This document shows, in pieces, positions 13,701 to 27,575 of a stretch of DNA of 64,000 bases. This stretch comes from Allodiplogaster sudhausi. Lineage: Eukaryota > Nematoda > Chromadorea > Rhabditida > Diplogasteridae. The notes beneath the pieces were generated by a model. That model was not told the DNA's origin. It was given only the letters and a program-made list of their open reading frames with translations, and did no database searches. The DNA lies in assembly GCA_945643635.1 (NCBI GenBank), contig CALZFC010000249.1, forward strand, positions 257,501-321,500, written 5' to 3'. Each line of letters starts with the position of its first letter. Positions within the stretch are counted from its first letter, which is position 1. The translations under genes and the position numbers were made by a program.

Positions 13701-15175
13701 TCTCACTCTCTCCCTCTTTCTCTCTCTCTCTATCTCTCTCTCTCTCTCTCCAAGGCCCGTTCTTTTCTTCTTCTATTTCCTTCTCATGACTAAAGCACGC
13801 ACGAGATGTGTTAGCATTCATGACTTCATGTATAATTCAAATGGCTCACACTTATGAGATCATCGAGCCAATTCCCGATGTTTCCTCCGTGTTTTCATTC
13901 AACTTACGTGCGTTCCATTCATGATTTACATATTAGGAATTACGAGCCAATTTTACTTGGGATTAAATAAAACATAATAAACCTAATAAACTTGCATGAA
14001 GAAGGCAAAGATCTCGAGAAGTTTAATTGAGAGAACTTACCAAGCCCCGATCAAAGAGTGCAAAAAAACTGCGGAAAGCCGAGTGCGAGAAAAAGAAGGA
14101 TAAAGGAGAGTGGAAAAGAAGTGAAAGAAAAAGTGACGAAATCTTGTGCGTTCCTAATAATCCTCCTCTTCGCCAAATCTGAAGTTCTGGAGGACAGTTT
14201 TTTTCCGCCGATTTTCGTCATTGTAATCTATTTTCCAAATCCTCCAAGTTCACCTGGCTCGAGCTATAAAGAACGCTTTTCTTCCATGGCTTCACCCCAC
14301 GCCTTCTTAAGCTCATGGACTCCTAATCTCTTGTCCTGTCTAGTTCTTAGTTCTTGTCTCTCTATTGCTCTCTCTCTTTCTCTCTCTCTCCCTCTTGCCG
14401 CTTTTTCTCTCTCTCTCAATTTCAGCATCAGCCGAGACCCACTCCTCCTCCCTTCAAACGCTCCCCCACCAACTTCTAATATCTCCCTATCGCATATCCG
14501 CCTTCTCTGTCCAGGTGCAAAAAAAAGCATTCTTTCATGGGGTATATTTGCCTTAGGAAGGCGTTCTAATCCAACATCATGCGCATAGGCTCCGCCCACC
14601 CGTATAAACTCAGCATTGCTCTTGGATATTTGAGAAAGTTGTCCTGGGTATAAGCGAATTGTAAAAAAATATATCTAGAAGAGAGAGGATGATATACACC
14701 AAGAGAGAGATAGAGAGGCCCAAGCAGGAGAACTAATGACCGACTTACAATAAGAGGTGGAGAGTGGGAATGAGCTAATTGTTAGAAGACTTGGATCTTA
14801 GAGAAGTAATGGCTTAAAATTACTTATGCATGCGCGTAAATTTACTTTTGTTTTGATCTAGTTTAGGCCTCAAAGACCATTGTCATGAAGTAAAATCACA
14901 ATTTTCTTTACACCCCTCTCGACTTGATTTGTATATTTATATGGATACATTTTTTGTTACTGCGTTGCTTTTCTGATGATGTGATGTTGATATATAGTAT
15001 GTATGTGATTACTCGTCATTCACTCGCTCGCTCTCTCTCTCTCTCTCTCTCTTTTTCTTTCTCTCTCTCACTCTCTTTCTCTCTCCCCTCTCTTTCTCCC
15101 TCTTACTCACTTACACGCACTTTCTCTCTGTATTTCCCTCTCTCTCTCTTTGTTTCTTATTTTTCTTTTTCTTTC

Positions 15176-15221
<46 letters not shown>

Positions 15222-15317
15222 ACTCTCTTTCCCTCTCCCCTCTCTTTCTCCTTCTCACACACTTGCACACAATTTCTCTCTTTATTTATATCTCTCTCTT
15301 TGTTTCTTCCTTTTCTT

Positions 15318-15376
<59 letters not shown>

Positions 15377-18300
15377 CCACCCCCTCTCGAAAGTCGCCAT
15401 TATTCATGTGCCAAAACAAGACTATTCATTGATTGTGTTTGATATGTGAACATATGTATGTTAATACACGAATTAAGATGACGTGGTTTCTTTTGACAGT
15501 AAATTTGTCATTCGACTTGATTACTACTTCATCTTATACATATGTTGTTTTGTTCGCCTTTCCCCTTTTCCTTTGCCATTCCTGAGCGTTCTTGATATGA
15601 CGGAATATTTCCATGTTAAGCGCTATTTTTGGAATCTATGCGACTATATTTGATTTCCGTCTGTTTCGCAGTAAATCATACGCTTTCTTTTAGATGATAA
15701 AAATAACACGAGAAAAATGCAAATTGGTCCGCCGTTGATATGTATTATAACAGTATCACAATTTTGGAATTAAAAATATTATTTTAATTGTTCTAGATCT
15801 TGCCTTGCCTTGGTGGAATTTTCGACCATTACTCGAACAAATGCATATGTATTTCGTATTTCGTACCATTTGCATAACACGAATGGAATGCTGCCGAGAG
15901 CAAAGCTCATTTAAATTCATAGCGGAGAATTTGAGTCTCGCCAACAATTGTATGAGGCCGATCGCGACGTAAACAGGAAGTGCAAAGTAACAATAACTCG
16001 GGGCTTCTCTTTTTCCCATAACCTTTCTTTGTAGTTTTCTCTCTCTCTCTCTCCATCTCTCCCTATCCCTCCCCTCACCCTGTCTCTCTGTCTAGGTTTC
16101 TCTCTCTCTCTTTCTCTCTCAATATCCCTCCCCCCCCTGGAAAGGGCATCCCTTTCTCGATCGCATTTACTTTTCCTCCATCCGGGGCTGCACTCAGACT
16201 GGCCTCCTGTTCACTTTCCGGCTCTCGTATTATATGCACGCGAACGCTCGCATAGCTCACGTTCTTTTGCCGATAAGAAGCTTCTCACCTTTCTCTCTCT
16301 CTCCCTCTCTCTATCTCTATCTCTCTCTTGCTCTCTTGCTCTCTCTTTCTCTCTCTTCTCTCTCTCTTACCCCCCTCTTCTGGCATATCTTACATATATC
16401 CGCTTTCAGTATACATTGGTCTCGGTTATTCGATTATCTATGATCTACCACAAATCTAAAACCAGCCAAAAACCATTAGCGAATTACACTAACTTTGAAC
16501 TTTAAACGCACTGTAACATTAGAAAAACAGCTAATGCAAAAGTACCTCCACAATCTCCAGCTCAATGTCTAAGCTTGTTGAAATCGTCCACTTGTCAAAA
16601 TATTTACAGTGCTTGAATGAGATGTTGTAATTTGACCCCTTGTCAATATATGAGTCAACACAACTACTCTGATGATTTTGCATTTTTGCAGTGGAAATTC
16701 GAGACTCTGCAGGTGGGCTAGTTTCGTCTTTTTAAAGGAGCACTCTCACTCTCTTTCTCTGTCTCTTTCTCTCTCTCTCTTTCTCTCTCTCTCTTTCTCT
16801 GCCTCTCTCTCTCTCTCTCTCTTTCTCTCTCTTTCTTTCTCATTCTCGCTGCCACTCTCATTCCTCCTACTGCCTTTATCTCATTCCCACGTTCTTCTTC
16901 CTTTCTGCTTCTCATTTAGCCATCTTCTTCCTTGCCTCTTTTTTATTTCGTTTTCCTCGTTTGAACCGCCCTCATCCTTTTCTTCTTCTTCTTCTTTTTC
17001 TCTCTTTCTTGTTCGAGAATTGTCACTCGTCACTTCCCTCAATATTGTTCTTCTTATTCTGCTCTTTTCGTCTGTCTATCCCTCTCTCCCTCTCTCTCTT
17101 CCTCTCTCTTTCTCACTTTCTCCTTCTCCCTCTCCCTTCTCCCCTTCTCTCTTTCCAACCTCTTTCTATCACCTTTCTCAGTGGGCGTCGGTCGCTCCGA
17201 GTTACCTTCTTCCACTTCTAATGGCTTAGGCATTTTAGCCCGTTCATCCCGAAGCAAAGTAGAACGGAGGAGCAGAAGAAAGAGGGAGAAGAATTCGAAG
17301 AAATCACTTTTCTTCCGCTTTGACGTATGCTTTGCCATCCCCCACCCACAATCCATCAATTCCAGTGTCTTTCTCCCCGGGTTCGGTCCTTCTTTTCAAG
17401 ACGAAAGCTACGGTATCACGAGGTGAAAGCGCGGTTAATACTCTCTATTGAACTGAACTCGTGTAATCTATCGCGAATTAGCCGCTTGTAGTAATTTCCG
17501 GCCAGAATTCAGGCTTAATGTTCCTGATTGGACCAATTTTGTTCGCTACAAATGAAAACTTTTACCATGTGATTGTGATTAACCATGTCTTAATGTAGTC
17601 CATCACGTGGTGAAAACCGTATTTATGCACGTTATTATGTACATTATTGCTTAGACAGCTGGCCGAAATGTGTTTTGCCTTCAACATTGCCATGCTCCTT
17701 CGTTGCTAGAGAACGAGGAGGAATTTTTCTCTCACTCTCTTTCTCATCTTTCTATTTCTCGCTACCTTCTTCTTCTCTCCCTCTCATGTTGCCCCTTATT
17801 CTCTCGCCACTCTCTCTCCAGCTCTGTTTCTCGTATTTCTCTCTCTCTCTTTCTCTCTTTCTCTCTCTCTCTCTCTCTTTATGTCCGTATTCTCTGGCAC
17901 CTCTGGCTCCGGCTCTGCTTCTCGAATTTATATCTCTCTCTCTTTCACTTCACACTTTACTGACTTTTCCCCTCTCTCCCTCTCCTTGTTTGTAGTCCGG
18001 GGCCTGTCCACATATGTATTTTCGCAGAAATTAGTGAAGAGTCTGCCAGGGGCCGGGTTCTATTGTCGAGAAGCACACAAGATGCCCGATAATGCATGAG
18101 GCTTCCAGGAAAAGATTCCGCCGACCCCCGGAACAGCCCTCAACCATCCTTTGTGCCCCTCATAATGCTCATAATAAAATAGCCCAATCCGACTTTTCCT
18201 CTTTAACGGTTTATACCCTTTTTTATTGTTTCGCAGCCATCTTTAAAAACTGAATTTTTTTTAAATAGCTATAAAACAAGCAAAGTCGCCGCACTTTCCG

Positions 18301-18856
18301 TGATGTAATACAATGCCTCATCCAAGGAGGAAACTTTCCCTTTTTGCGTTCGTCCAAAGGTTCAAGCGAGAGCATGGCAAATAATAATAAATAATAGCGC
18401 AGTTCCGACTTCAATTTCACTTCCTTTCTTTCTTTATGCTCGAATGTTTTTTTTTATAGCTTTGAGCTTCTACAACTCGACTTCTACTGCTTCTAATCGT
18501 ACTACTTTTCGTTGCTCTTTCTTTCTCTTCCTGTCTCGTTGGTTGACGTCCATTTGCTTACGTATGGCAGTTCACCAACAATTTACCACAATTAGCCGCG
18601 TACAGACATATGATTTTTTATATATTTATATTGATTTTGTATGTATATGCATTAATATCTCGCAGTTACCAAGTACATTTTCCCCACACAAGTTAATTAT
18701 GAATTCCGCATTGTGTGACGTTACATGGGGGGGGGGTTATCTAGGGTTCTAAATTCGCAGAAGGCTCCGAAAGTGTGCAACTGTGGCAACGCTAGAGGAT
18801 AGTTCGGATTAGAATTCGTTCTAAACGAACTATTTTTTGCGAACGTGCGCTTCTCT
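10707..18856. other. intergenic interval with CT/GA tracts, no supported gene
   Basis: No exon chain was found on either strand. The stretch 10.7-12.7 kb is AT-rich single-copy-looking DNA with two minus-strand open frames (11403-11606 and 11629-11895) that lack splice or family support. Repeat tracts follow: 12820-12865, 13060-13120, 13385-13465, 13595-13755, 14355-14420, 15019-15370, 16035-16110, 16290-16375, 16740-17160 and 17720-17880. A minus-strand piece at 16170-16258 is protein-like but has no convincing acceptor. Regulatory sequence for the receptor at 20.3 kb may lie here, but none can be pinned down. Confidence 0.5.
15019..15370. repeat. (CT)n microsatellite block, about 350 bp
   Basis: Three successive CT arrays are separated by near-identical spacers containing a cacactTGCACACAA or cacttACACGCACT motif and a TATTT motif. 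The whole block therefore looks like a CT array plus spacer unit repeated about three times, not a single simple run. Confidence 0.8.
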
Positions 18857-20281
18857 GCCGCACGATTAATCTCCCTCGAGGACATGGACAAGCGTCTCTG
18901 ATATGTCCAGGACATTTTCTAGGGTGGAAGACAAATGTCCAAGACACTAAGGAAAAGGCCTATGTTAATACACGTGTCTCGCATCTGTCTCTCAGGTGTC
19001 TTTGAAATGTCGCAGACACTTTTAGAAAAAATATTACGTCCAGGACATTGAGAATGTCTGGGACAATGTCCATGACATCCTGGGAAGGCGAGAGACTATG
19101 CAATATGAAGAGAGGCGAAACAAACACGCCAAATGTCATTTCTTGTCTCCGAGACAAAAGTTATGACTTCGTCTTATGTACTGTAGCTGCTACTTTTATC
19201 AGGAGAAGCAGTGTTCAAAAAGTTTTTTACTTCGCATCCATTTTTTTGTCGTTTTGCTTACTTAATTCAGTGATTTATTCTCAAATACGTTTTCATCCTC
19301 AGTTCCGTTGGTTTCGACACGGACGCTGAGAAGGTGATGTCTTCCTTCTTTCCTCTTTTTTTTTGCTTTTTCATTCCATTTTTCTTCGTGTAAGTTTGTT
19401 GAAGTTGGCGACAAAATAGTCTTGCAAAATATTCCTGTTAAGTTATAGTAAGGCAAGAAATTGTTTGTTAAATCGCTTTTCCATAATTGTTGAATAAATG
19501 TTCTTTCAGCCATTATACGCATATTAATTTGATTCCCAAGCAATCGTGCTTTTTCCTTAGCCCCCTCTCTTCAACATCCTATCATAACATTTTATTTTTG
19601 CTTATTTTTATGCTTGTTGTGATTGCAGCTGAAGATGGAGGTGACTCGTCTGGCGGGCAAGTCGCTGCCCGAAATGATTGCCGGGGGCTCGAAGGGAGGC
19701 GGGGCCGCGGCTGCTTGCTGCTGCCGCCGTCGCGCCGGCCACCGCTCCCGAATAGGAGAAGACGGTGAAGAAGGTAGAGATGGAGGACTATGACGACGAC
19801 ATGAGATTCGGCCTCCTCGACTACGTCTCTCACTCTCTGCCTCTTGTTTTGATTGATAAACTTGTTTTTTTTTATCGCTCTTCTGAATTTACATAATGAA
19901 GTAATGGAAGGAGACATCTTTGGGAGTTTGCTTTTATCGGCGATTTGTTGCTGGAAAAAGAAATCAAAATATCTACAAGAATATTTTCGTCTCGAAAATA
20001 TTCGGAGTGCTGATTAGAAGATTTGAAAATTCAAAATGGGTAGTATTTCCAAAATGCTTAATGTCTGATGCTACTCTTCTTTCGTCTCCATTGTTAAAGA
20101 TGAGTGTTCATAGTCTGGAGAGAAAAAAAACATGCAACGTGTGCCTGTCATATAAGCCTCCCTTTGGAAAATTTGTCCCTGACATGTCTACCATGTGTCT
20201 CTGAAATGTCATGGAAAATAAGATGTCCTGGACATATCAGAGACACTTGTCTGTGTCCTCGAGGGAGAATAATCGTGCGGC
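18857..20281. mobile_element. non-autonomous DNA element with about 60-bp terminal inverted repeats
   Basis: The left end (18857 onward, GCCGCACGATTA...CTCCCTCGAGGACA) recurs as reverse complement at the right end (20281 backward) over about 60 bp with roughly five mismatches. Subterminal regions carry many copies of a partly palindromic TGTCC/GGACA motif (for example 18924-19080 and 20160-20250). No transposase is visible and the target duplication is not obvious, so the superfamily is unknown. It ends 48 bp before the first coding exon of the receptor at 20330. Confidence 0.65.
19629..19773 (+). CDS. candidate exon inside the inverted-repeat element
   Basis: A GC-rich stretch has acceptor GATTGCAG before 19629, an ATG at 19635 and donor GAAG|GTAGAG at 19773. 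It encodes MEVTRLAGKSLPEMIAGG, then a Gly/Ala run, CCCRRR and a Glu/Asp-rich end. Base composition differs sharply from the AT-rich surroundings. A second frame starting at 19780 (MEDYDDDMRFGLLDY) also looks protein-like. The donor phase does not match the next receptor exon, so this is not simply a 5' exon of the receptor. It could be a captured exon of another gene. Function unknown. Confidence 0.25.
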
Positions 20282-20320
20282 TGATATAATTTTATCGACT
20301 GCCGAATCGTTTGCAACTTT

Positions 20321-20329
20321 CCGTTTCAG
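20321..20329 (+). promoter_or_regulatory. acceptor before first receptor exon, possible trans-splice site
   Basis: CCGTTTCAG lies 57 bp before the first ATG of receptor 1, and no upstream coding exon joins in phase. The second receptor has a near-identical CCGTTTAG immediately before its ATG. Both would fit spliced-leader addition as used in nematodes, but an ordinary cis acceptor after a non-coding exon cannot be excluded. Confidence 0.35.
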
Positions 20330-23300
20330 GAGCCACGAAAGGATATCAGACTTATAAAGTTGTCTCACTTTGCAAGAAGGAGCGTAATGAACGCCTCCGG
20401 TTTAACTTTGGCCGCCTCCACAACAGCAGCTACAGCAATCTCCGGCACGCCACCAGAACATCTCTTCTCTGACTATGTCGAGGTTGGTTTTTTATAAATA
20501 TTTTTTTATTTATTTTAAGTTTTTTGAAAGATATATTTTATAGACTGTTATTTATAATTTAGTATTAATCTTTTAACACGTCGATTGTTCTGGCAAAGGG
20601 TTCAAGCGAGAAGAAATTCTGCACTACAAATTGGGCAGACCAGTCGTTACTTTACTGCTGACGTTTGCTTGTAAATTTTGATAGTAATTAAATTAAAGAA
20701 CCAGATTAGATTAGCAATATTTAATGCCTTCAAACGTCGTGCGAGTTTTCACCTCAAACGCACTCAAAGCCGACATGAAGAAAGAAAAGAGCGAAAAAGA
20801 GACGAATTCTCAATTTGAAGTCAACTCTGTTTCTTCCTTTCCTTTCATCAGTTGCTACGCGGAACAGCTGTTTCTATTCCTTGCTCACATTTCAGGTCGA
20901 CACGTGCAAAAAAAAATCTTGTGCAAATGTCAAACTAACATCCATATTGCTGAAAAATAAATGACCATATATGTATGAATGCACGTACATACATACATAC
21001 GAATAACGTTCTATGTTTAAAAAAAGCATAGCGTTCTACGGATTAAAAACTTGAATATAATACTAATTTTCAAACAGGACTGGTGTGACCGTCAAACAAT
21101 ACTACCAAATTCATTTACAGTTATATTTCTTGTTCTAAATAAGATCATATGCTTCTTGAAAGCATAATTGTATCTGTAAATCCAACTTGCCTCTTGAAAC
21201 AAGTGGTTTTCATAATCTGAGAATAGTATCCTTGCCTTTGATCTCTGATCTTTTCAAACTTTCAGATGGCTTATCTTGCGGTCATGATCGTCATTGGAAT
21301 TCCGTCCAATTTAGCCGTTCTCAGCGAGATTCGCGGCCAACTGCGCGCCATGTCGACCGACAACATCAAAGTGGGTGAGGGTTGTATCCTGGCCGAGTGG
21401 TAGTGTCACGCGTTCACCTCCCGGGATATAACGGGTTCGATCCCCCGCTGGCGCAACAAGTGTTTCATTGATCTCTGCACATGTAGGAAGGCTAATCCAT
21501 GCCTATTGGCAGTATCTGGATCATAAGCCCAAACTTGCATTTCTATGGGTATTTGCGCATCCTTAAAGCTAGACTTTCCCACAAATTCTGAATCATTCGC
21601 AAATCCATTGCAGCAATGTAGAAATCCGTTTTTATTAATCTTAATCTTTGTTTTCTTGGCGCTACGATATCATTGCATCACACAAGACATTCCAGAAGGT
21701 CTGAAAAGGTGTTTTGTTTTATTCTAAGCTCACATCGTCAGCATTTCTATGGCTGAGTAATGCACAGTTTTTCTCATGGAATTCATAGCATTTTCTCGCA
21801 TGTCGTTACGAATAAGAATTTTACAAAACAAAAAAAGAAGATTGGAAAGGTGTGAGAAAAGAAAAGGTGTATTCTTGCACATTTACACCCTTCCCTCCGC
21901 TCTTGGCTATAGTTCTAATGTTATTGAATGAGGAAGGCAGTTCCAGGCGTCTTTGGCAAATCTCTGCTCCGGATCTGCCCAATCACTATTTCCGTGTGTT
22001 CGTTCGTGTCGCCTAGCATGGCTAATAGATGACAGATGGTGACGGGAAGGGGAAGAGAATTTAAAGGAGAGAGAGAGAGAGAGGAGAGAAGGAGAAAATA
22101 AAAGAGAGAAAGAAAGAGATAGAGGAAAAGCCAGTCTGAATACACAATGTGCATTGGTACGAATTTTTGTAGTCGTCGCGGAGCGCAAATTCTTAATTAT
22201 TTCTCATAATAATGCGGGATCGAGTCAGAGTCAGAGCGGCGCAGAATCCACATTTTCAGATGCATAAGATATCCGCACCACTCTATTGCCGGCGCCAATG
22301 AAAGGGAGAAGAGAGAGAGAGAGAGAGAAAAAAGAGAGCGAGAGTGAGAGAGAAAGAGAGAGAGAGAGAGGGGAAGAGAGAAAGAAGGCAGAATTCCAGT
22401 AATGTCAATGAGCGTGATCCCATTGTGCCTTGCGCAAAAGCGAAATGTGCTCTGGCATGGGCGGCAGGTTTCGGAAATGTTGGGAGAGAGAAAGAGTGAG
22501 AGAGAGATAGAGATAGAGGTAGAGAATATGAGACGTAGAGAGAGCAGGAAAGAGGAAAAGATAGAATGCGAGAAGGAGAGAAAGAGAAAGAGAGAGTCAG
22601 TGGTCTAGATAAAAAGATGTACATAAGCATAAGACAAGTCTGCAGAGGTGATCATTTATTGATATCGCGCATACATATGTAAATATGTGTGTCAATGTTA
22701 TGAGACCAAAAAAAGTGAAGATAATTTCTCGCACGGACAGCGCCCGAGGTGGAATAATAGTAATGCATAAATAAAGATAACGTAGACAAAGGAGAAAAGA
22801 GCAGCGCATGTATTCTGATAGCAAACGTAGTGTTTCCGGGGCACAAAATGATTATGAGCAAATCTGAGAAAAAATTACTCTACTCATATATGCGTTATGA
22901 ATTAATGATTTAAATTATTGATTTGAATCACTCATGACGGTGCTCAGTTTCAGGGTAAAGAGGGCGAATTTAAAAGGTAGGTATTTCGAAAGTGTTTCAG
23001 GCTGGCTACATGACGCTGAAGCTGCACGTGACGATCTCTGACCTGCTGCTCCTCTCGATCATGGCACTCGGCAAGCTGCTCTGGCTCGTCACCTATCAGT
23101 GGCGCGGCGGCGACGCGGTCAGCTAATTTTTTTATATTTAAAATAAACTTATTTTTAGGACTATTTTCCACGACAAAGTTATGTATTACCGCCGTGTCAA
23201 AATCTCGCTCGTAGATATGTAAAAAAAACAATAATTTGGTAAACAGATATATAAAAAATTCCCACAGTCACAAATAAACCAATAACCAAATGATATTTAT

Positions 23301-24649
23301 TAAGTAATTAATTAACTCACTAATTAATTCCCCCCTCTCAGCTCTGCCGCGTGTTCTACTACCTGATGATGGCTTCTCTTTACCTCTCCTCCAACATTGT
23401 CGTGGCTATCTCCCTCGACCGCCTTCGCACTGTTCTCGCGGCCAACAAAGTACGAAGGAGGGCGAGAGGCAAAGTAAGGAGCTTGTTTGTTGTTCATTTT
23501 TATTTTCTGTATTTCTATTTTTTATAATTATTATTTATTTATTTATGCATTTCTTTACCTATTTTTTTTATTTTTCGAGTCTATTACTTTCCTTATTCCT
23601 CTTTGTTTTTTTTGCAATTGCTTATTTGGTTTGTTTGTTTCTTTGTTTTTCCCAAAATAATTAATATCTCCTTTTTGTGCTCAGACCCTCTCCTTCCGCC
23701 TGCTGCTCTGTGCCGTGTGGGCCTTCTCTTTGCTCTGGGCCCTTCCTCAGCTGGCCGTCCGCCGTTGCGTCGTTGTCTACGACGATTTTATGCAGTGCAC
23801 TGATGTCTGGTCCATTCATCGACATCTTGAGGAGTTCGTTTATATTTATGCCATATATTTTTTCTAATTTTTTTTATCCCCCCCCCCCTCTAAATTATGT
23901 TGCGATCTAGCAAAATAACCAGACGAATTAAAAGGCGTCAATAGATTATTTATCTATTTACTTAATAATCAGAAAATTACTGAGTCTTTTACAAATGTAT
24001 TCCGTCTGGATCCACTGTTACATTTGGATGTACTTTTTTTCTCGATCTATCCCAATCAAACTTTAATTTAAATGTAAAGCGATTGCAAAAAAAGGAAATG
24101 AAATCTAAAATTTATTGGCGCTGAATGGATGATGAGCTACACTATACTGGCGTTTCAGACAGCTCTGCACTTTCTCATAGATGAATATCATTATGAACTG
24201 CCGCGTGCTCCAGACATCTTTCATTTCAAATTTCCTGCACTTTTGACACCCACGACAGCTTTCTCTATTCACTCCCCCTTTACTCTGTCTCTCTCTGTTT
24301 AGCCTCTCCATTCTCCATATGTTTATCTCACTGTCGCCTCTCTCTCTCTTCCTTTCTCTCGCTTGCCTCTCTCTCTCCATTCATTTCTCGTTTCGCTCTA
24401 TCTCGCCTCTCCCTCTTTTTCTACCGCTTTCCCGCCAGGCATAACTCCTGAAAGGCATACATGAACATAAATAACACAACACTCGCCTCTACCACTTTTT
24501 TCCTTCTCTGTTTGGCGCACTTTTAAGTCAGAATATTTTCCGGCTGAGGGGGAAACTGAGATTAGCACATGGGCCATGCTCAACTTCTCACGCGATGAGA
24601 GAATATTAGACTTGTCAGGGAGAGAGAGAGAGATAGACAGGGATAGGAA

Positions 24650-24690
<41 letters not shown>

Positions 24691-25571
24691 AAGAGCGAAC
24701 GAATAGAGCGAGTGAGGTTAGAAAGAGGGAGATTGCGACACTCTAAGTACAGTTGCGAGACGAAAAAGGAAGGAGGTGCACGGGAGTGTGAAAATGTCAT
24801 ATCTCTGTCTCCTCCTTTCCTTCCTTCGTGGGTGGTCTCATCCTGGGCAACAGAGAAGAAGAATAAGAAGCAGAAGAAAGAATAAGCATGCATACACAGA
24901 TGGACTTCGAGGGTTCTCCAGGGCCATGCAAACATGTTTAGGTGGAAACGTCCTTTCATATGCAAGGGGAAAACCTCAGTCTCTCTCTCTTTCTCTCTCT
25001 CTCTCTATCTCTCTCTCACAGCTTCTTACTTCAACGGACATTACCATGCTGTAAAACAAGGGGCGAGTTCAGAGCTCTTGTGGATGACCACGAAAGGAGT
25101 AAGGAGCATATTAGCAGGGGGTGGAAAGAAAACTACAACATAAATAGATGCGACATAACGTTTATGTGCAATTAGATATTAGATTAAATGTTTTATCGAT
25201 TACAATTTCTGATCAGAAACTGTCTAGTTCAAATGGTCAAGCTGACAACTTTGTTAATACATAATTTTAATAATTTTTTTCAGACAAGCCGCAGAGCAAG
25301 GCACGTCTTTGAGCGGGCCAACGATTGCAGACGACTGGATTCTTTCGAATAACACCAAGACCATCTACAACATCTCGCATCTGGTATTGTTTAATCTTTT
25401 TTGCAACAGAGTTTAATGGATTACTTCGCAGAGAATGCATAGACAGAGATCAAGAGAGAAGGCTAGGTAGAATGAGATGATAAAAGAAAGAGAGAGGGTG
25501 ATAGTGTGATGGGAAAGATAGATATAGTTAGAGCAGCAGAGAAACAGGGAGAGAGAGTGCGAGAAAGATGC

Positions 25572-25623
<52 letters not shown>

Positions 25624-27533
25624 CCATGATCTCTCTCCTCAGGTGCTCGTGTTCTGGGGCCCTCTTCTCGTGCTTCTCGTCAGCTACGCGACCATTGCCA
25701 TGAGACTTGCGCGCTTCTCTCTTCAGGCACCGACCCAAGTATGGAAATAAAAAAATTGTTTTTGGCGATTTTCCAAAAAAATATTGTTTGGCAATTTGCC
25801 AAAACATTTTGAAGATTTTTGAAGACGAAATTGCATTACATCTTATATCACCTGCTACTAAATTACTTATGCTGCTGCGTAAATGCAATCTTGCTCCAAA
25901 TTCTCTTATATTTTTCCTGCAATTAGCTGCTCAATCGCTGCACGAAGAGAACACATTTTTTTGTTTCTAATTTCCTTAGTGTTTGGTGTCTTTCTTGCGG
26001 ATGCTAGAAATGAGCACAGTATCATAGGTATGCCATAAATTCTGGAGTACACGTATGTATGTAGATATGTTCATATCCTGGAACACCCACACTATTATAC
26101 TTATGATTCACTCCACTCCATTCACTGCCTTTTATGGCTCCACGTGAAAAGTGACGTCTGGCTCTAGATATTTTAATATGCATACAAGTGACGAATTGTA
26201 TTTGCGAAAGCGTCAATAATTATATGAACTTCGACGAGGAAGTAAAGGGTTTCAGCTGATGCTGAGTGAGAGAAAGCGACAGAAAGATAGAAAGAGAGAG
26301 AGAGAGAGAGTGGGAGAAAAAAAGAAAAAAAGAAAATGGAAAATAAAGCTGACAATGAGTGTCCATTGTAGCCGTGCAAAACCGCACAAGGCCCTAACAA
26401 TAAAAGGAACTCTTCCAAAATAAGGGGGTGAGACACACAAGAGGCGAACATAAAATGTTACGAATTAGGAAAGGCGTTCTGCTACATGTTCCACGCTTTT
26501 TTCTCAACTCAAAAAGGTTTCAAGATCCAACATATTCAAATTTGTTATTTCATTCCTCAAAGTGCTCAGAAAGCATACATTATGATAAATATATTTAAAA
26601 TTGGATTTGTCAATATTTACGTTGTCCATTTAGAATGGAAAGCAACATAAAAAATCGATAGTCCTCATAAAATTTACCAATTTTCCTAGAATACCTGAAT
26701 TAGGAAGGAATTGCAATTTAATAATACTACTATATGTATATATATACATTTTATTTTATTCTCATCTACTTTTCCGCAGTGCCAGGAGGCGATCGAACAT
26801 GCTGTCCGTGTTTCAATTGAGCCCGCTTCCTTCGATGTCAACTCGCGAAGTTAGCCAATACATACTTTCATTGTTTGGCTTTCTTATTATTTAATTTAAA
26901 AAAAGCTACTTCGATGACCAAGTTGGCAAAGGAAAAAAAGTAACTTCTAAAACTTCCATCACAATTTGAAGGCTGCTTTGCGAATTTTCAATCTAATTAG
27001 GATCGTAAAAGTAGCATTTCTTTTCTTCAATGGAAAAAGAATATCAAAGGAAAATATGACGCTAATCAGTGAAGAATTAGCTGCAGATAACGTCATACAG
27101 GACGAGGAGAGGAGCATTGTCTACGTGCAAAAAGTAGGTTTTATTAATTTTTTTTAATTTTGAATGTATATTTTTTATACTTGTTTTTAACCCATTTTAA
27201 AATTAATATAATTTTTAATCTTTAGACAAATCTTGCAGGCACATATTATCATCGTGAAATGTGCCAGGTTATTTTTCCGGTGCAATTTCAGGGTAGAAGT
27301 TTGGGATACGATTATTCTTGACCGTAGCTACATGATTCGCGAGTTACACAATTCTTTTCAGACACAGTCGCGTATGAATTTGGCTACATTCTGGGCAGCG
27401 CGGAAGAGTGCCTTCGCGCATTCAAAATTGATACGTCAGGAATCTTTAACATTAATCTGAATACTTATCTAAACTGTTTATCGAAACAGTAAGTTAATCA
27501 AAATCTTAAACAGGTATTTAAATACAATCTTAC

Positions 27534-27575
<42 letters not shown>

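Noticed and set aside
14924..15442. 172-codon plus-strand frame and its Arg/Glu-rich antisense partner
   Set aside because: Both are translations of CT/GA microsatellites in different frames.
16075..16260. Minus-strand frame with SYASVRVHIIREPESEQE
   Set aside because: A donor-like GTAAAT follows, but no acceptor or partner exon was found.
21381..21457. Functional tRNA gene
   Set aside because: Pol III boxes are good but acceptor, T and anticodon stems contain mismatches.
26966..27157. Frame in receptor 1 intron ending YVQK before GTAGGT
   Set aside because: Considered as an alternative third-loop exon, but its donor phase does not fit the following exon.
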